Shown: piece after piece, positions 17,626 through 25,467 of the stretch
Numbering within the stretch: the stretch's first letter is position 1
How the letters are laid out: the number at the start of each line of letters is the position of its first letter
NCBI RefSeq assembly: GCF_036404855.1
Contig: NZ_DASWYS010000050.1
Coordinates: 26,574-90,573, forward strand
From: Pelomonas sp036404855
GTDB taxonomy: Bacteria; Pseudomonadota; Gammaproteobacteria; Burkholderiales; Burkholderiaceae_C
Direction: 5' to 3'
DNA length: 64,000 nt
The notes under the pieces: generated by a model
Told to the model about the DNA's origin: nothing
Database searches by the model: none
What the model saw: the letters and a program-made list of their open reading frames with translations, nothing else
Program-made: the position numbers and the translations under genes

Positions 17626-19005
17626 TCAGGCGTGGGCTGCCAAGCCTTCCAGCAGCTTGTCGTGAATGCCGCCAAAGCCGCCGTTGCTCATGCATAGAAG
17701 ATGGTCGCCCGGCTTCGCGGCCTTGATGACAGCGGCCACGAGCGCATCGACGTCCGCGCCGACGAATGCCTGGGTGCCCATGGGCGCCAGCGCTTCCTTG
17801 GCGTCCCAGCTCAAGCCCTGCTGGTTGCAGAAAGCCAGGTCGGCCTCCTCCAGCGCCCAGGGCAGTTGGGCCTTCATGGTGCCCAGCTTCATCGTGTTGG
17901 AGCGGGGCTCGAAGATGGCCAGGATGCGCTCGGCCGGTGCGATGCGACGGCGCAGACCGTTGATGGTGGTGCGGATGGCCGTCGGATGGTGGGCGAAGTC
18001 GTCGTAGACCTTGATACTGCCGCCTTCGCGTCGGGCCTCGCCACGTAGCTCCATGCGGCGGCGCACGTTCTGGAACTCGGCCAGCGCAGCGGCCGACTGT
18101 TCGGGCGTCACGCCCACATGCTCGGCAGCGGCGATGGCTGCCAGCGCATTGAGCTGGTTGTGCTCGCCAATCAATCCCCATTCGACGCGCGCGACCTTCA
18201 GACCGCCGCGCAGCACATCGAAGGACTGCGGCTCGCCGCGGGCGCGCAGCATGCCGGCCTCTTCCTTCTTGGCGCCGAAACGCTGCACCTCGCTCCAGCA
18301 GCCGCGCGCTATGACGCGCTGCAATGCCTCCTCGCGGGCGTTGACGACCAGGCGGCCGCTGGCCGGCACGGTGCGCACGAGATGGTGGAACTGGGTCTCG
18401 ATGGCGGCCAGGTCCGGAAAGATGTCGGCGTGATCGTGCTCGAGGTTGTTCAGGATGGCCGTGCGCGGGCGGTAGTGCACGAACTTGCTGCGCTTGTCGA
18501 AGAAGGCCGTGTCGTACTCGTCGGCCTCGATGACGAAGCTCTTGCCTTCTCCAAGTCGAGCCGACACGCCGAAGTTCTGTGGCACGCCGCCCACCAGAAA
18601 GCCCGGCTTCAGCCCTGCATGCTCCAGGATCCACGCCAACATGGACGTCGTCGTCGTCTTGCCATGCGTGCCGGCCACGGCCAGGACGTGGCGCCCCTGC
18701 AGAACATGCTCGGCCAGCCATTGCGGGCCGGAAACATAGGGCAGGCCGGCGTCGAGGATGGCCTCCATCAGCGGGAATCGTTCGCCGCGCGTGACCACGT
18801 TGCCGATGACGAAGACATCCGGCTGGAGCTCCAGTTGCTCGGCGCCGAAGCCGGTGATCAGTTCGATGCCCAGGGCCTCGAGCTGGGTGCTCATGGGCGG
18901 GTAGACGTTCGCGTCGCAGCCCGTCACGCGGTGGCCGGCCTCGCGCGCAAGCGCCGCCAGCCCCCCCATGAAGGTGCCGCAGATACCGAGGATGTGCAAG
19001 TGCAT
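17626..19005 (-). CDS. mpl: UDP-N-acetylmuramate:L-alanyl-gamma-D-glutamyl-meso-diaminopimelate ligase
   Basis: Murein peptide recycling ligase of 459 residues that attaches recovered tripeptide to UDP-MurNAc. The N-terminal MHLHILGICGTFMGGLA replaces the usual Rossmann GxGGxGM with the Mpl-type GICGTFMGG. The ATP loop is GTHGKTTTTSML, and EADEYDTAFFDKRSKF is the Mur-ligase core motif. The start is the ATG at 19005, since the upstream in-frame stretch lies in hemL. It is 28 bases downstream of hemL on the same strand. Confidence 0.95.
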   Translation of the reverse strand: MHLHILGICGTFMGGLAALAREAGHRVTGCDANVYPPMSTQLEALGIELITGFGAEQLELQPDVFVIGNVVTRGERFPLMEAILDAGLPYVSGPQWLAEHVLQGRHVLAVAGTHGKTTTTSMLAWILEHAGLKPGFLVGGVPQNFGVSARLGEGKSFVIEADEYDTAFFDKRSKFVHYRPRTAILNNLEHDHADIFPDLAAIETQFHHLVRTVPASGRLVVNAREEALQRVIARGCWSEVQRFGAKKEEAGMLRARGEPQSFDVLRGGLKVARVEWGLIGEHNQLNALAAIAAAEHVGVTPEQSAAALAEFQNVRRRMELRGEARREGGSIKVYDDFAHHPTAIRTTINGLRRRIAPAERILAIFEPRSNTMKLGTMKAQLPWALEEADLAFCNQQGLSWDAKEALAPMGTQAFVGADVDALVAAVIKAAKPGDHLLCMSNGGFGGIHDKLLEGLAAHA

Positions 19006-19033
19006 GGCGATCAGCCCCGTAGGGCGTGGGAAC

Positions 19034-20320
19034 TCAGCGCAAGGCGGTGCGTGCGGCCGCGAGGGTGGCATCGATGTCGGCCTGGGTGTGGGCGGCCGAT
19101 ACGAAACCTGCCTCGTACAAGGCCGGAGCAAGATAGATGCCGGCATCCAGCATCGCGTGGAAGAAGCGGTTGAAGCGCTCCTTGTCCGTGGTCATCACGG
19201 TCGTGTAGTTCTGCGGCAGCTCCGGCAGCAGGAAGAAGCCAAACATGCCGCCTTCGCAGTCGGCGCTGAAGGGCACGCCGTTTTCAAGAGCGACCGTCTT
19301 CAGGCCATCGACCAGCAGGCGCGTCTTGGCGGACAGCGACTCGAAGAAGCCGGGTTTCTGGATCTCCCGCAGCGTTGCCAGACCGCAGGCTGTGGCCACC
19401 GGATTGCCTGACAGCGTGCCGGCCTGGTAGACGCCGCCCAGCGGCGCCAAGTGCTGCATGACCTCGCGCCTGGCGCCGAAGGCCGCCAGCGGCATGCCGC
19501 CGCCAATGACCTTGCCGAAGGTGGAGATGTCGGGTGCGAAGCCGGGGATCAGCTTGGCGTAATGGGCCTGTGCGGAGCCCAGGCCGACGCGAAAGCCCGT
19601 CATGACCTCGTCCAGCACAAGCAGCGCGCCATGCTGCGTGCACAGGCGCCGCAGTGCCGTCATGAAGGGCACGGAGGCACGCACGAAGTTCATGTTGCCC
19701 GCGATGGGTTCGATGATGACGCAGGCCAGTTCGTGGCCGGCTTCGTCGAACGCGGCTTCCAGCTGCTCCACGTTGTTGTATTCGAGGACCAGGGTGTCCG
19801 CCGCCGATCCGGGCGTGACGCCTGCACTGGTGGGGTGGCCGAAGGTGGCCAGGCCCGAACCGGCCTTCACGAGCAGCGCGTCGGTGTGGCCGTGGTAGCA
19901 GCCCTCGAACTTGATGAACTTGTGCCGGCCTGTGGCGCCGCGCGCCAGGCGGATGGCGCTCATCGTCGCTTCGGTGCCGGAGCTCACCAGGCGCACCTGA
20001 TCCATGCTGGGCACCAACTTGAGGATCTCCTCGGCCAGCTCAATCTCGCGCTCCGTCGGTGCGCCGAAGGAGAAGCCCTCAGTGGCGGCCTTCTGCACCG
20101 CCTCCAGGACGGCCGGGTGGCCGTGGCCCAGGATCATGGGACCCCAGGAGCCGATGTAGTCGATGTAGCGCTTGCCTTCGGCGTCGACGATATAGGCCCC
20201 TTCGCCGCGGGCGATGAAGCGCGGCGTACCGCCGACGGCGCGGAAGGCGCGCACGGGAGAGTTCACGCCGCCGGGGATGACGCGCGCGGCGCGCTCGAAG
20301 AGCTCGGAATTGCTAGCCAT
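19034..20320 (-). CDS. hemL: Glutamate-1-semialdehyde 2,1-aminomutase
   Basis: PLP enzyme of 428 residues that forms 5-aminolevulinate in the C5 pathway of haem synthesis. The N-terminus (FERAARVIPGGVNSPVRAF), the EGCYHGHTDALL block, VLDEVMTGFRVG and the PLP lysine in STFGKVIGGGMPLAAFG are all conserved. It lies 20 bases after the thiD-like gene. Haem supply is relevant to the cytochrome oxidase locus elsewhere in the window. Confidence 0.97.
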   Translation of the reverse strand: MASNSELFERAARVIPGGVNSPVRAFRAVGGTPRFIARGEGAYIVDAEGKRYIDYIGSWGPMILGHGHPAVLEAVQKAATEGFSFGAPTEREIELAEEILKLVPSMDQVRLVSSGTEATMSAIRLARGATGRHKFIKFEGCYHGHTDALLVKAGSGLATFGHPTSAGVTPGSAADTLVLEYNNVEQLEAAFDEAGHELACVIIEPIAGNMNFVRASVPFMTALRRLCTQHGALLVLDEVMTGFRVGLGSAQAHYAKLIPGFAPDISTFGKVIGGGMPLAAFGARREVMQHLAPLGGVYQAGTLSGNPVATACGLATLREIQKPGFFESLSAKTRLLVDGLKTVALENGVPFSADCEGGMFGFFLLPELPQNYTTVMTTDKERFNRFFHAMLDAGIYLAPALYEAGFVSAAHTQADIDATLAAARTALR

Positions 20321-20340
20321 GGGAAAAGGGAATCAGGGAG

Positions 20341-21288
20341 TCAATGCATGCGCCGCGGCGTTTTCGGCGGCTGCTCGGGTTCGGGGTCGGGCTCGAAGTC
20401 CGGTGGCTCGCCACCTTCCTCGTCCGCCGTGGGCAGGGCCCAGAAGAAGCGGTCGGGGATGACGTTGCCCATGCCCGGGCGGAAGCCCGCGTCCAGCGAC
20501 TGGTCGAGGAAGGACAGGGCCTCGCTGACCGCCGAGTGCAATTCGGCACCCACCGATAGCAGCGCCGCCAGCGCTGCCGACAGCGTGTCGCCGGCGCCGA
20601 CGAAGGCGGTCTCGAAGCGCTCGAACTTTTCGCCAGTGATGGGGCCTTGCGCATTGGCAAGCACGTTGTCCACGTACTGGTTGGGCAACTGCACGCCGGT
20701 GACCAGTACATGCTGGGCACCAGCCTGCGCGGCGGCGACGGCCAACTCGCGTGCCGAGGGACTGCGCTCGCTGTCCCAGTCGGGCAACAGGAAGTCAGTC
20801 ATGGTCTTGTGGTTGCCCACCAGCACGGCGGTCTGCGGCAGCACCAGCTCGCGCAGCGCATCCAGGTAGCTCTGCTGTTCGTCCTCGTCGATCCATGCGA
20901 TCGCAGGCAGGTAGGTGACCAGCGGAACATCCGGGTAGTCGCTCAGAACCTCGGCCACTGCGCTGACCGCCTCGGCGTTGCCGAGGAAGCCGACCTTCCA
21001 GGCCGTGATGGGCACGTCTTCCAGGATGTGGCGGGCCTGCTCGGCGACCGTGTCGGCGTCGAGGTTCTCGTGCTCGAAGACCTCGGCGGTGTCGCGCAGC
21101 ACGACGGCAGTGACGACGGGCAGGCAGTGCGCACCCATGGCGGCGATCGTTGCAACGTCGCCGGCAAGGCCGCCTGCACCGGACGCGTCGCTGGCGTTGA
21201 AGCTCAGTACGCAGGCCGGCGGCGGGCTTTCCTGTTCGTCTTGGGGGGCATCGACCTCGGGGTCGGCGGTGTTGGGTGTTGGGCTCAT
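20341..21288 (-). CDS. thiD: Phosphomethylpyrimidine kinase-like protein (divergent ThiD)
   Basis: Ribokinase-fold protein of 315 residues resembling the HMP/HMP-P kinase of thiamine synthesis. The N-terminal FNASDASGAGGLAGD corresponds to the substrate-binding loop, and VGAGDTLSAALAALL to the anion hole and catalytic Asp. Some ThiD signatures are altered: the usual DPVM stretch reads TYLPAIAW. The C-terminus has an acidic Pro/Glu tail. No other thiamine genes lie near. The ATG at 21288 is chosen because an upstream in-frame ATG (21327) adds a basic, unsupported head. Confidence 0.78.
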   Translation of the reverse strand: MSPTPNTADPEVDAPQDEQESPPPACVLSFNASDASGAGGLAGDVATIAAMGAHCLPVVTAVVLRDTAEVFEHENLDADTVAEQARHILEDVPITAWKVGFLGNAEAVSAVAEVLSDYPDVPLVTYLPAIAWIDEDEQQSYLDALRELVLPQTAVLVGNHKTMTDFLLPDWDSERSPSARELAVAAAQAGAQHVLVTGVQLPNQYVDNVLANAQGPITGEKFERFETAFVGAGDTLSAALAALLSVGAELHSAVSEALSFLDQSLDAGFRPGMGNVIPDRFFWALPTADEEGGEPPDFEPDPEPEQPPKTPRRMH

Positions 21289-21449
21289 GGGGAAGTCATG
21301 GCGGGCGCGGCCGAGAAGCTGCCGCAAAGCGTGGAGTCTGCCGCTAAAAGGGCGTTTCCGAGGCCCTGGGCACAGGCGTTTGCCCTCAGCATTGCGCTCT
21401 CGGGCCCTGGCTAGAATGATTTGATTGTAGTGAGCAAACTCTGAGCACC

Positions 21450-21623
21450 GTGAGCGAACCGAGTACCTGGATGTGCCTGATCTGTGGATGGATCTATGAC
21501 GAAGCCACGGGCGATCCCGAGCATGGCATTGCGCCCGGCACTGCCTGGGCCGATGTCGACATGAACTGGACCTGTCCCGACTGCGGCGCGCGCAAGGAAG
21601 ATTTCGAGATGGTGCGCATCTGA
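21450..21623 (+). CDS. Rubredoxin
   Basis: Small iron protein of 57 residues acting as a one-electron carrier. The four Cys ligands form two knuckles: Cys9-x2-Cys12-Gly and Cys42-x2-Cys45-Gly. The core GWIYDE, the PGTAWADV loop and the KEDFE ending are standard. The start is GTG at 21450. The gene diverges from the thiD-like gene across a 161-base gap that must hold promoters for both; a TAGAAT hexamer at 21412-21417 is a possible -10. It sits just before the pil operon, a common arrangement in betaproteobacteria. Confidence 0.93.
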   Translation: MSEPSTWMCLICGWIYDEATGDPEHGIAPGTAWADVDMNWTCPDCGARKEDFEMVRI

Positions 21624-21684
21624 CCCTGCCTCACGGGCGGCCGAATGGGGCTGGCCTCGAGCTGAAGTTCCCAGGAGACGACGT

Positions 21685-22074
21685 TTGAACGAGCAAGTTT
21701 CCGGTGCGGGACCCACCCGCATCCTGGTCATCGACGACAGCAACACCATCCGTCGCAGTGCGGAGATCTTCCTGAAGCAGGGGGGTCACGAGGTGGCTCT
21801 GGCCGAGGATGGCTTCGATGCGTTGGCCAAGCTGGGCGATTTCCATCCCGATCTTGTGTTCTGCGACATCCTGATGCCGCGTCTGGATGGGTATCAGACC
21901 TGCGCCATCATCAAGCGCAACCCGCAGTTCTCGGGAGTGCCGGTGATCATGCTGTCATCGAAAGACGGCCTCTTCGACAAGGCCCGCGGACGTATGGTGG
22001 GCTCGCAGGACTACCTGACCAAGCCCTTCACCAAGGACCAGTTGCTTCAGGCGGTGCTGCAGCACCGGCCCTGA
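21685..22074 (+). CDS. pilG: Twitching motility response regulator PilG
   Basis: Single-domain CheY-like receiver of 129 residues. It has the acidic pair in LVIDDSNTIRRSAE, the phospho-acceptor Asp in VFCDILMPRLDGYQ, and the conserved Lys in YLTKPFTKDQ. PilG is phosphorylated by ChpA and promotes pilus extension and cAMP control in Pseudomonas. The start is a TTG at 21685 with AGGAGA (21673-21678) six bases before it. First gene of pilG-H-I-J-chpA. Confidence 0.93.
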   Translation: MNEQVSGAGPTRILVIDDSNTIRRSAEIFLKQGGHEVALAEDGFDALAKLGDFHPDLVFCDILMPRLDGYQTCAIIKRNPQFSGVPVIMLSSKDGLFDKARGRMVGSQDYLTKPFTKDQLLQAVLQHRP

Positions 22075-22100
22075 GAAGCGCCCATCGAGAGAGAACTGCC

Positions 22101-22466
22101 ATGAGCATTCATAACATCCTGCTGGTTGACGACTCCAAGACAGAGCTGCACGCGCTGTCGGAGATGCTGGGCAAGCGCGGCTTCAACGTGCGCACCGCGG
22201 AGAACGGCGAGGAGGCCATGAAGCGCCTGGCCGAGGCCAGGCCCGACCTGATCCTGATGGACGTCGTCATGCCGGGCCAGAATGGCTTCCAGCTGACGCG
22301 TGCCATCACACGCGACGAGCGTTATGCCGGCGTTCCCGTGATCATGTGCACCAGCAAGGGCCAGGAGACCGACAAGGTCTGGGGTATGCGCCAGGGTGCC
22401 AGCGACTACGTCGTCAAGCCCGTCAAGGCCGAAGAGCTGCTGGCCAAGATCAAAGCCCTCGGCTGA
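22101..22466 (+). CDS. pilH: Twitching motility response regulator PilH
   Basis: Single-domain receiver of 121 residues with LLVDDSKTELHAL, LILMDVVMPGQNGFQL (phospho-Asp) and YVVKPVKAEELL. It is the second CheY-like output of the Pil-Chp system, thought to promote retraction or drain phosphate from ChpA. The gene lies 26 bases after pilG, with GAGAGAA as ribosome site. Assignment of PilH rather than PilG rests on gene order and similarity. Confidence 0.92.
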   Translation: MSIHNILLVDDSKTELHALSEMLGKRGFNVRTAENGEEAMKRLAEARPDLILMDVVMPGQNGFQLTRAITRDERYAGVPVIMCTSKGQETDKVWGMRQGASDYVVKPVKAEELLAKIKALG

Positions 22467-22468
22467 AC

Positions 22469-22999
22469 ATGGCGAACAAGACGGCACTCCGCGAGCTGCA
22501 GCAGCGTCTGGCCGAGCGCATGCAAGCTGCGCGGGAGCAGACGCTGATCGCGAACTGGCTGGCCGTGGAATGTGCCGGCGTCGGTTTGCTGTTTTCACTG
22601 AAGCAGGCCAGCGAGATCTTCGCGCCCGTGCCGATCAAGCCCGTGCCCTATGCCAAGCCCTGGCTGGCTGGCGTGGCGAATCTGCGCGGCGGTCTGTTCA
22701 CGGTGGTCGACTTGGCCGTGTATCTCGGCCTGCGCGACCCTGCCCCCGGCCGTGCCGTGCCGACACAGAGCCGCCTGGTGTCGTTGGGCAGCGACCTGAA
22801 CCTGAACTGCGCGCTGCTCGTGGACCGGCTGGCCGGCCTGCGCAGCGACGAGCAATTGCCGCGGGCCGCACAGCAGCCGGCCGGGCCGTTGCCGCGTTTC
22901 GCCGGCGCACTGCACTGCGACGAAGCCGGCCGCCACTGGCAAGAGATCGATCTCGAGGCGTTGTCGCGGCAGGAGAACTTCCTGCACATCGTCGCCTGA
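22469..22999 (+). CDS. pilI: CheW-like adaptor PilI
   Basis: Adaptor of 176 residues with a CheW fold (WLAGVANLRGGLFTVVDLAVYLG is the receptor/kinase-binding strand) that links PilJ to ChpA. The ATG at 22469 is two bases after the pilH stop, so translation is coupled. In-frame codons upstream lie inside pilH and are ignored. Confidence 0.9.
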   Translation: MANKTALRELQQRLAERMQAAREQTLIANWLAVECAGVGLLFSLKQASEIFAPVPIKPVPYAKPWLAGVANLRGGLFTVVDLAVYLGLRDPAPGRAVPTQSRLVSLGSDLNLNCALLVDRLAGLRSDEQLPRAAQQPAGPLPRFAGALHCDEAGRHWQEIDLEALSRQENFLHIVA

Positions 23000-23071
23000 T
23001 GGGCGCTCCGTTTCCAAGCTTCAAGCCGCGCGTTGACGCGGACATCGCAAACACTGAAGGACGAGGGTGAG

Positions 23072-25426
23072 ATGAGCCTGCTGGACAAACTCAGGGGAAA
23101 GCCCGAAGCCGATGACCTGCCGCTGCCGCCGCCGGAAGGTGGCGACACGACCATCGATTCACGCACCAACGGCGGCTTCGATGCCAGCCGCAATCCCGAC
23201 TCCACCCTGGTCGGCGGCGAGATTCCCACGCGTGCGGAGATGCCGTCCATCATTTCGCAGGCCTTGCCGTCCGAGCCCGGCCCGATCAGCGAGTTTCCGC
23301 CTAGCAATACGATGGGCTTCGCGCCCACCACGCAGGCGGCCGATCCCACCCAACTGCCGCCCCCGGCCGCTCCCGCCGCCGGAAAGCTTGGCGAGTTCTT
23401 CGGCCGTCATCGTCAGCGCGTGTTGACCGCGCTCGTCGCCCTGGGCTTCATCGGCACGGCCATCTCCGTCAGCCTGGTGCTGGTGTCGTCGAACCGCAGC
23501 GCGGCTCAGGTGCGCGCCTCAGGTCAGGCGCTGATGCATTCGCAGCGCATGGCCAAGTCCGTGTCCGCGGCCCTGGTCGGCAATCCGACGGCCTTCGCGG
23601 AACTGCGCGAATCGGTCAGCACGCTCAGCGGTGTCGTTAACAACCTGCGCACGGGTGAGGGGGACCTGGCCATTGCGCCCGCCGCCGTGCAGCCGACGCT
23701 GGAATCCCTGACGCCGCTGGTCGAGCGTGCCGAGAAGAACGGCAAGATCGTTCAAGCCCAGGAGAAAATCCTGACCCAGGTGGGTCAGGCATTGCGCGCC
23801 ATCAATCGTCAGTCCAGTGACCTGCTGGAAAGCGCCGAGGCCGTGTCGTCCCAGGCCTTGCAGATCGGTTCGTCCGCGGGCGAGGTCTCCGCGGTCGGCC
23901 AGCTCGTCATGCTGACCCAACGCATCGGCAAGAGCGCCAACGAGTTCCTGACGCAGGAAGGTGTCAGCCCCGAAGCTGTGTTCCTGCTCGGCAAGGACTT
24001 GAACTCCTTCAAGCTCATCACCGAGGCCCTGATCAGCGGCAGCCCCGAGCTGCGCCTGAACGCCGCACGCGACCCGCAGCTCAAGGAACGCCTGCAAACC
24101 CTGCTCAAGCAGTACGAGCAGACCCGCACCCAGGCCTCCGCAATTCTGGGCAACCTTCAGGGTCTGGTGTCCGCCCGCGAGGCGCAGACGGCCATCCTGA
24201 ACGACTCTGAACCGCTGCGCAAAGGCCTGGAGCAGGTCGCCGGCGAGCTGGAAAAGTCGGGTGGTGCCAGTTGGGGCCTGACCCTGCTGCTGTTCCTGTC
24301 GCTTGTGGCGCTTGTCGTCGGTGCCGGTGGGTTCCTGCGCCTCTTCGTGGCTGACCAGTCCGAACGCGCCGCGCTCGCCGAGGCCCAGCGCCGCGAGGCC
24401 GAGGCCCAGGAGCAGGAGGCCAAGCGCGTCAATGACGCCAACCAGGCGGCCATTCTGCGGCTGATGAACGAACTGGCCAGCGTCGCCGAGGGCGATCTGA
24501 CGCAGCAGGCGACGGTGACGGAAGACATCACCGGCGCGATTGCCGACTCCGTGAATTACACGGTGGAGGAACTGCGCAACCTGGTCGGCCAGGTGCAGGC
24601 CACCGCGGCTCGCGTGACGGACACGACCGGCGCCGTGGACCAGACTTCCACCGACCTGCTTGCCGCTTCCAAGGAGCAACTGCACGAGATCCGTGCGACC
24701 GGCGAGGCCGTGCTGGGCATGGCGAACCGGATCACGGAGGTGTCCGCCCAGGCGCAGACGACGGCCGAGGTGGCGCGTCAGAGCCGTCAGGCCGCCGAGC
24801 AAGGTCTTTCTGCGATGCAGAACAACATCGCCGGTATGAACACCATCCGCGACTCCATCCAGGAGACCTCCAAGCGCATCAAGCGCCTGGGCGAGTCGTC
24901 CCAGGAAATCGGTGAGATCACGGAGCTGATCTCGGACATTACCGAGCAGACCAATGTGCTGGCTCTGAACGCAGCCATTCAGGCCGCGTCCGCCGGCGAG
25001 GCGGGCCGCGGCTTCTCGGTGGTGGCGGAAGAAGTGCAGCGCCTCGCGGAACGCTCCGGCGACGCGACGCGCCGGATTGCCGCACTGGTCAAGACCATTC
25101 AGACCGACACCCACGACGCCGTGGCCGCCATGGAGCGCTCAACGCGCGGCGTGGTGGAAGGTACGCAACTGTCCGACGCGGCCGGCAAGGCGCTGGAGGA
25201 CATCGACAGCGTGTCGCGCCAGTTGGACCAGCTGATCGTGCGCATCTCCTCGCAGGCTCAGCAGGAGGCCGCGCATGCCAACGACGTCGCCTCCAACATC
25301 CAGCACATTTTTGCGGTGACCGAGCAGACCTCCGAAGGCACGCGTTCCACTGCCCAGATGGTGCATGAGCTGTCGCGCTCGGCCGAGGCGCTGCGCACGT
25401 CCGTGTCCCGATTCAAGGTCGCCTGA
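23072..25426 (+). CDS. pilJ: Pilus chemoreceptor PilJ (methyl-accepting chemotaxis protein)
   Basis: Transmembrane receptor of 784 residues. Order: disordered Pro-rich head (1-110), membrane helix (RVLTALVALGFIGTAISV, about 122-142), a long periplasmic PilJ-type helical sensor with two repeats, a second helix (LTLLLFLSLVALVVGAGGF, about 405-425), a HAMP-like linker, and the cytoplasmic signalling hairpin. The hairpin tip reads QTNVLALNAAIQAASAGEAG with the kinase-control motif. The 110-residue cytoplasmic N-terminal extension is longer than in P. aeruginosa PilJ. It probably senses pilin contact or retraction. Confidence 0.93.
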   Translation: MSLLDKLRGKPEADDLPLPPPEGGDTTIDSRTNGGFDASRNPDSTLVGGEIPTRAEMPSIISQALPSEPGPISEFPPSNTMGFAPTTQAADPTQLPPPAAPAAGKLGEFFGRHRQRVLTALVALGFIGTAISVSLVLVSSNRSAAQVRASGQALMHSQRMAKSVSAALVGNPTAFAELRESVSTLSGVVNNLRTGEGDLAIAPAAVQPTLESLTPLVERAEKNGKIVQAQEKILTQVGQALRAINRQSSDLLESAEAVSSQALQIGSSAGEVSAVGQLVMLTQRIGKSANEFLTQEGVSPEAVFLLGKDLNSFKLITEALISGSPELRLNAARDPQLKERLQTLLKQYEQTRTQASAILGNLQGLVSAREAQTAILNDSEPLRKGLEQVAGELEKSGGASWGLTLLLFLSLVALVVGAGGFLRLFVADQSERAALAEAQRREAEAQEQEAKRVNDANQAAILRLMNELASVAEGDLTQQATVTEDITGAIADSVNYTVEELRNLVGQVQATAARVTDTTGAVDQTSTDLLAASKEQLHEIRATGEAVLGMANRITEVSAQAQTTAEVARQSRQAAEQGLSAMQNNIAGMNTIRDSIQETSKRIKRLGESSQEIGEITELISDITEQTNVLALNAAIQAASAGEAGRGFSVVAEEVQRLAERSGDATRRIAALVKTIQTDTHDAVAAMERSTRGVVEGTQLSDAAGKALEDIDSVSRQLDQLIVRISSQAQQEAAHANDVASNIQHIFAVTEQTSEGTRSTAQMVHELSRSAEALRTSVSRFKVA

Positions 25427-25467
25427 TCGGCGCCCCCGCACACCGCACCGAGCAGAAAGCCCACCGC

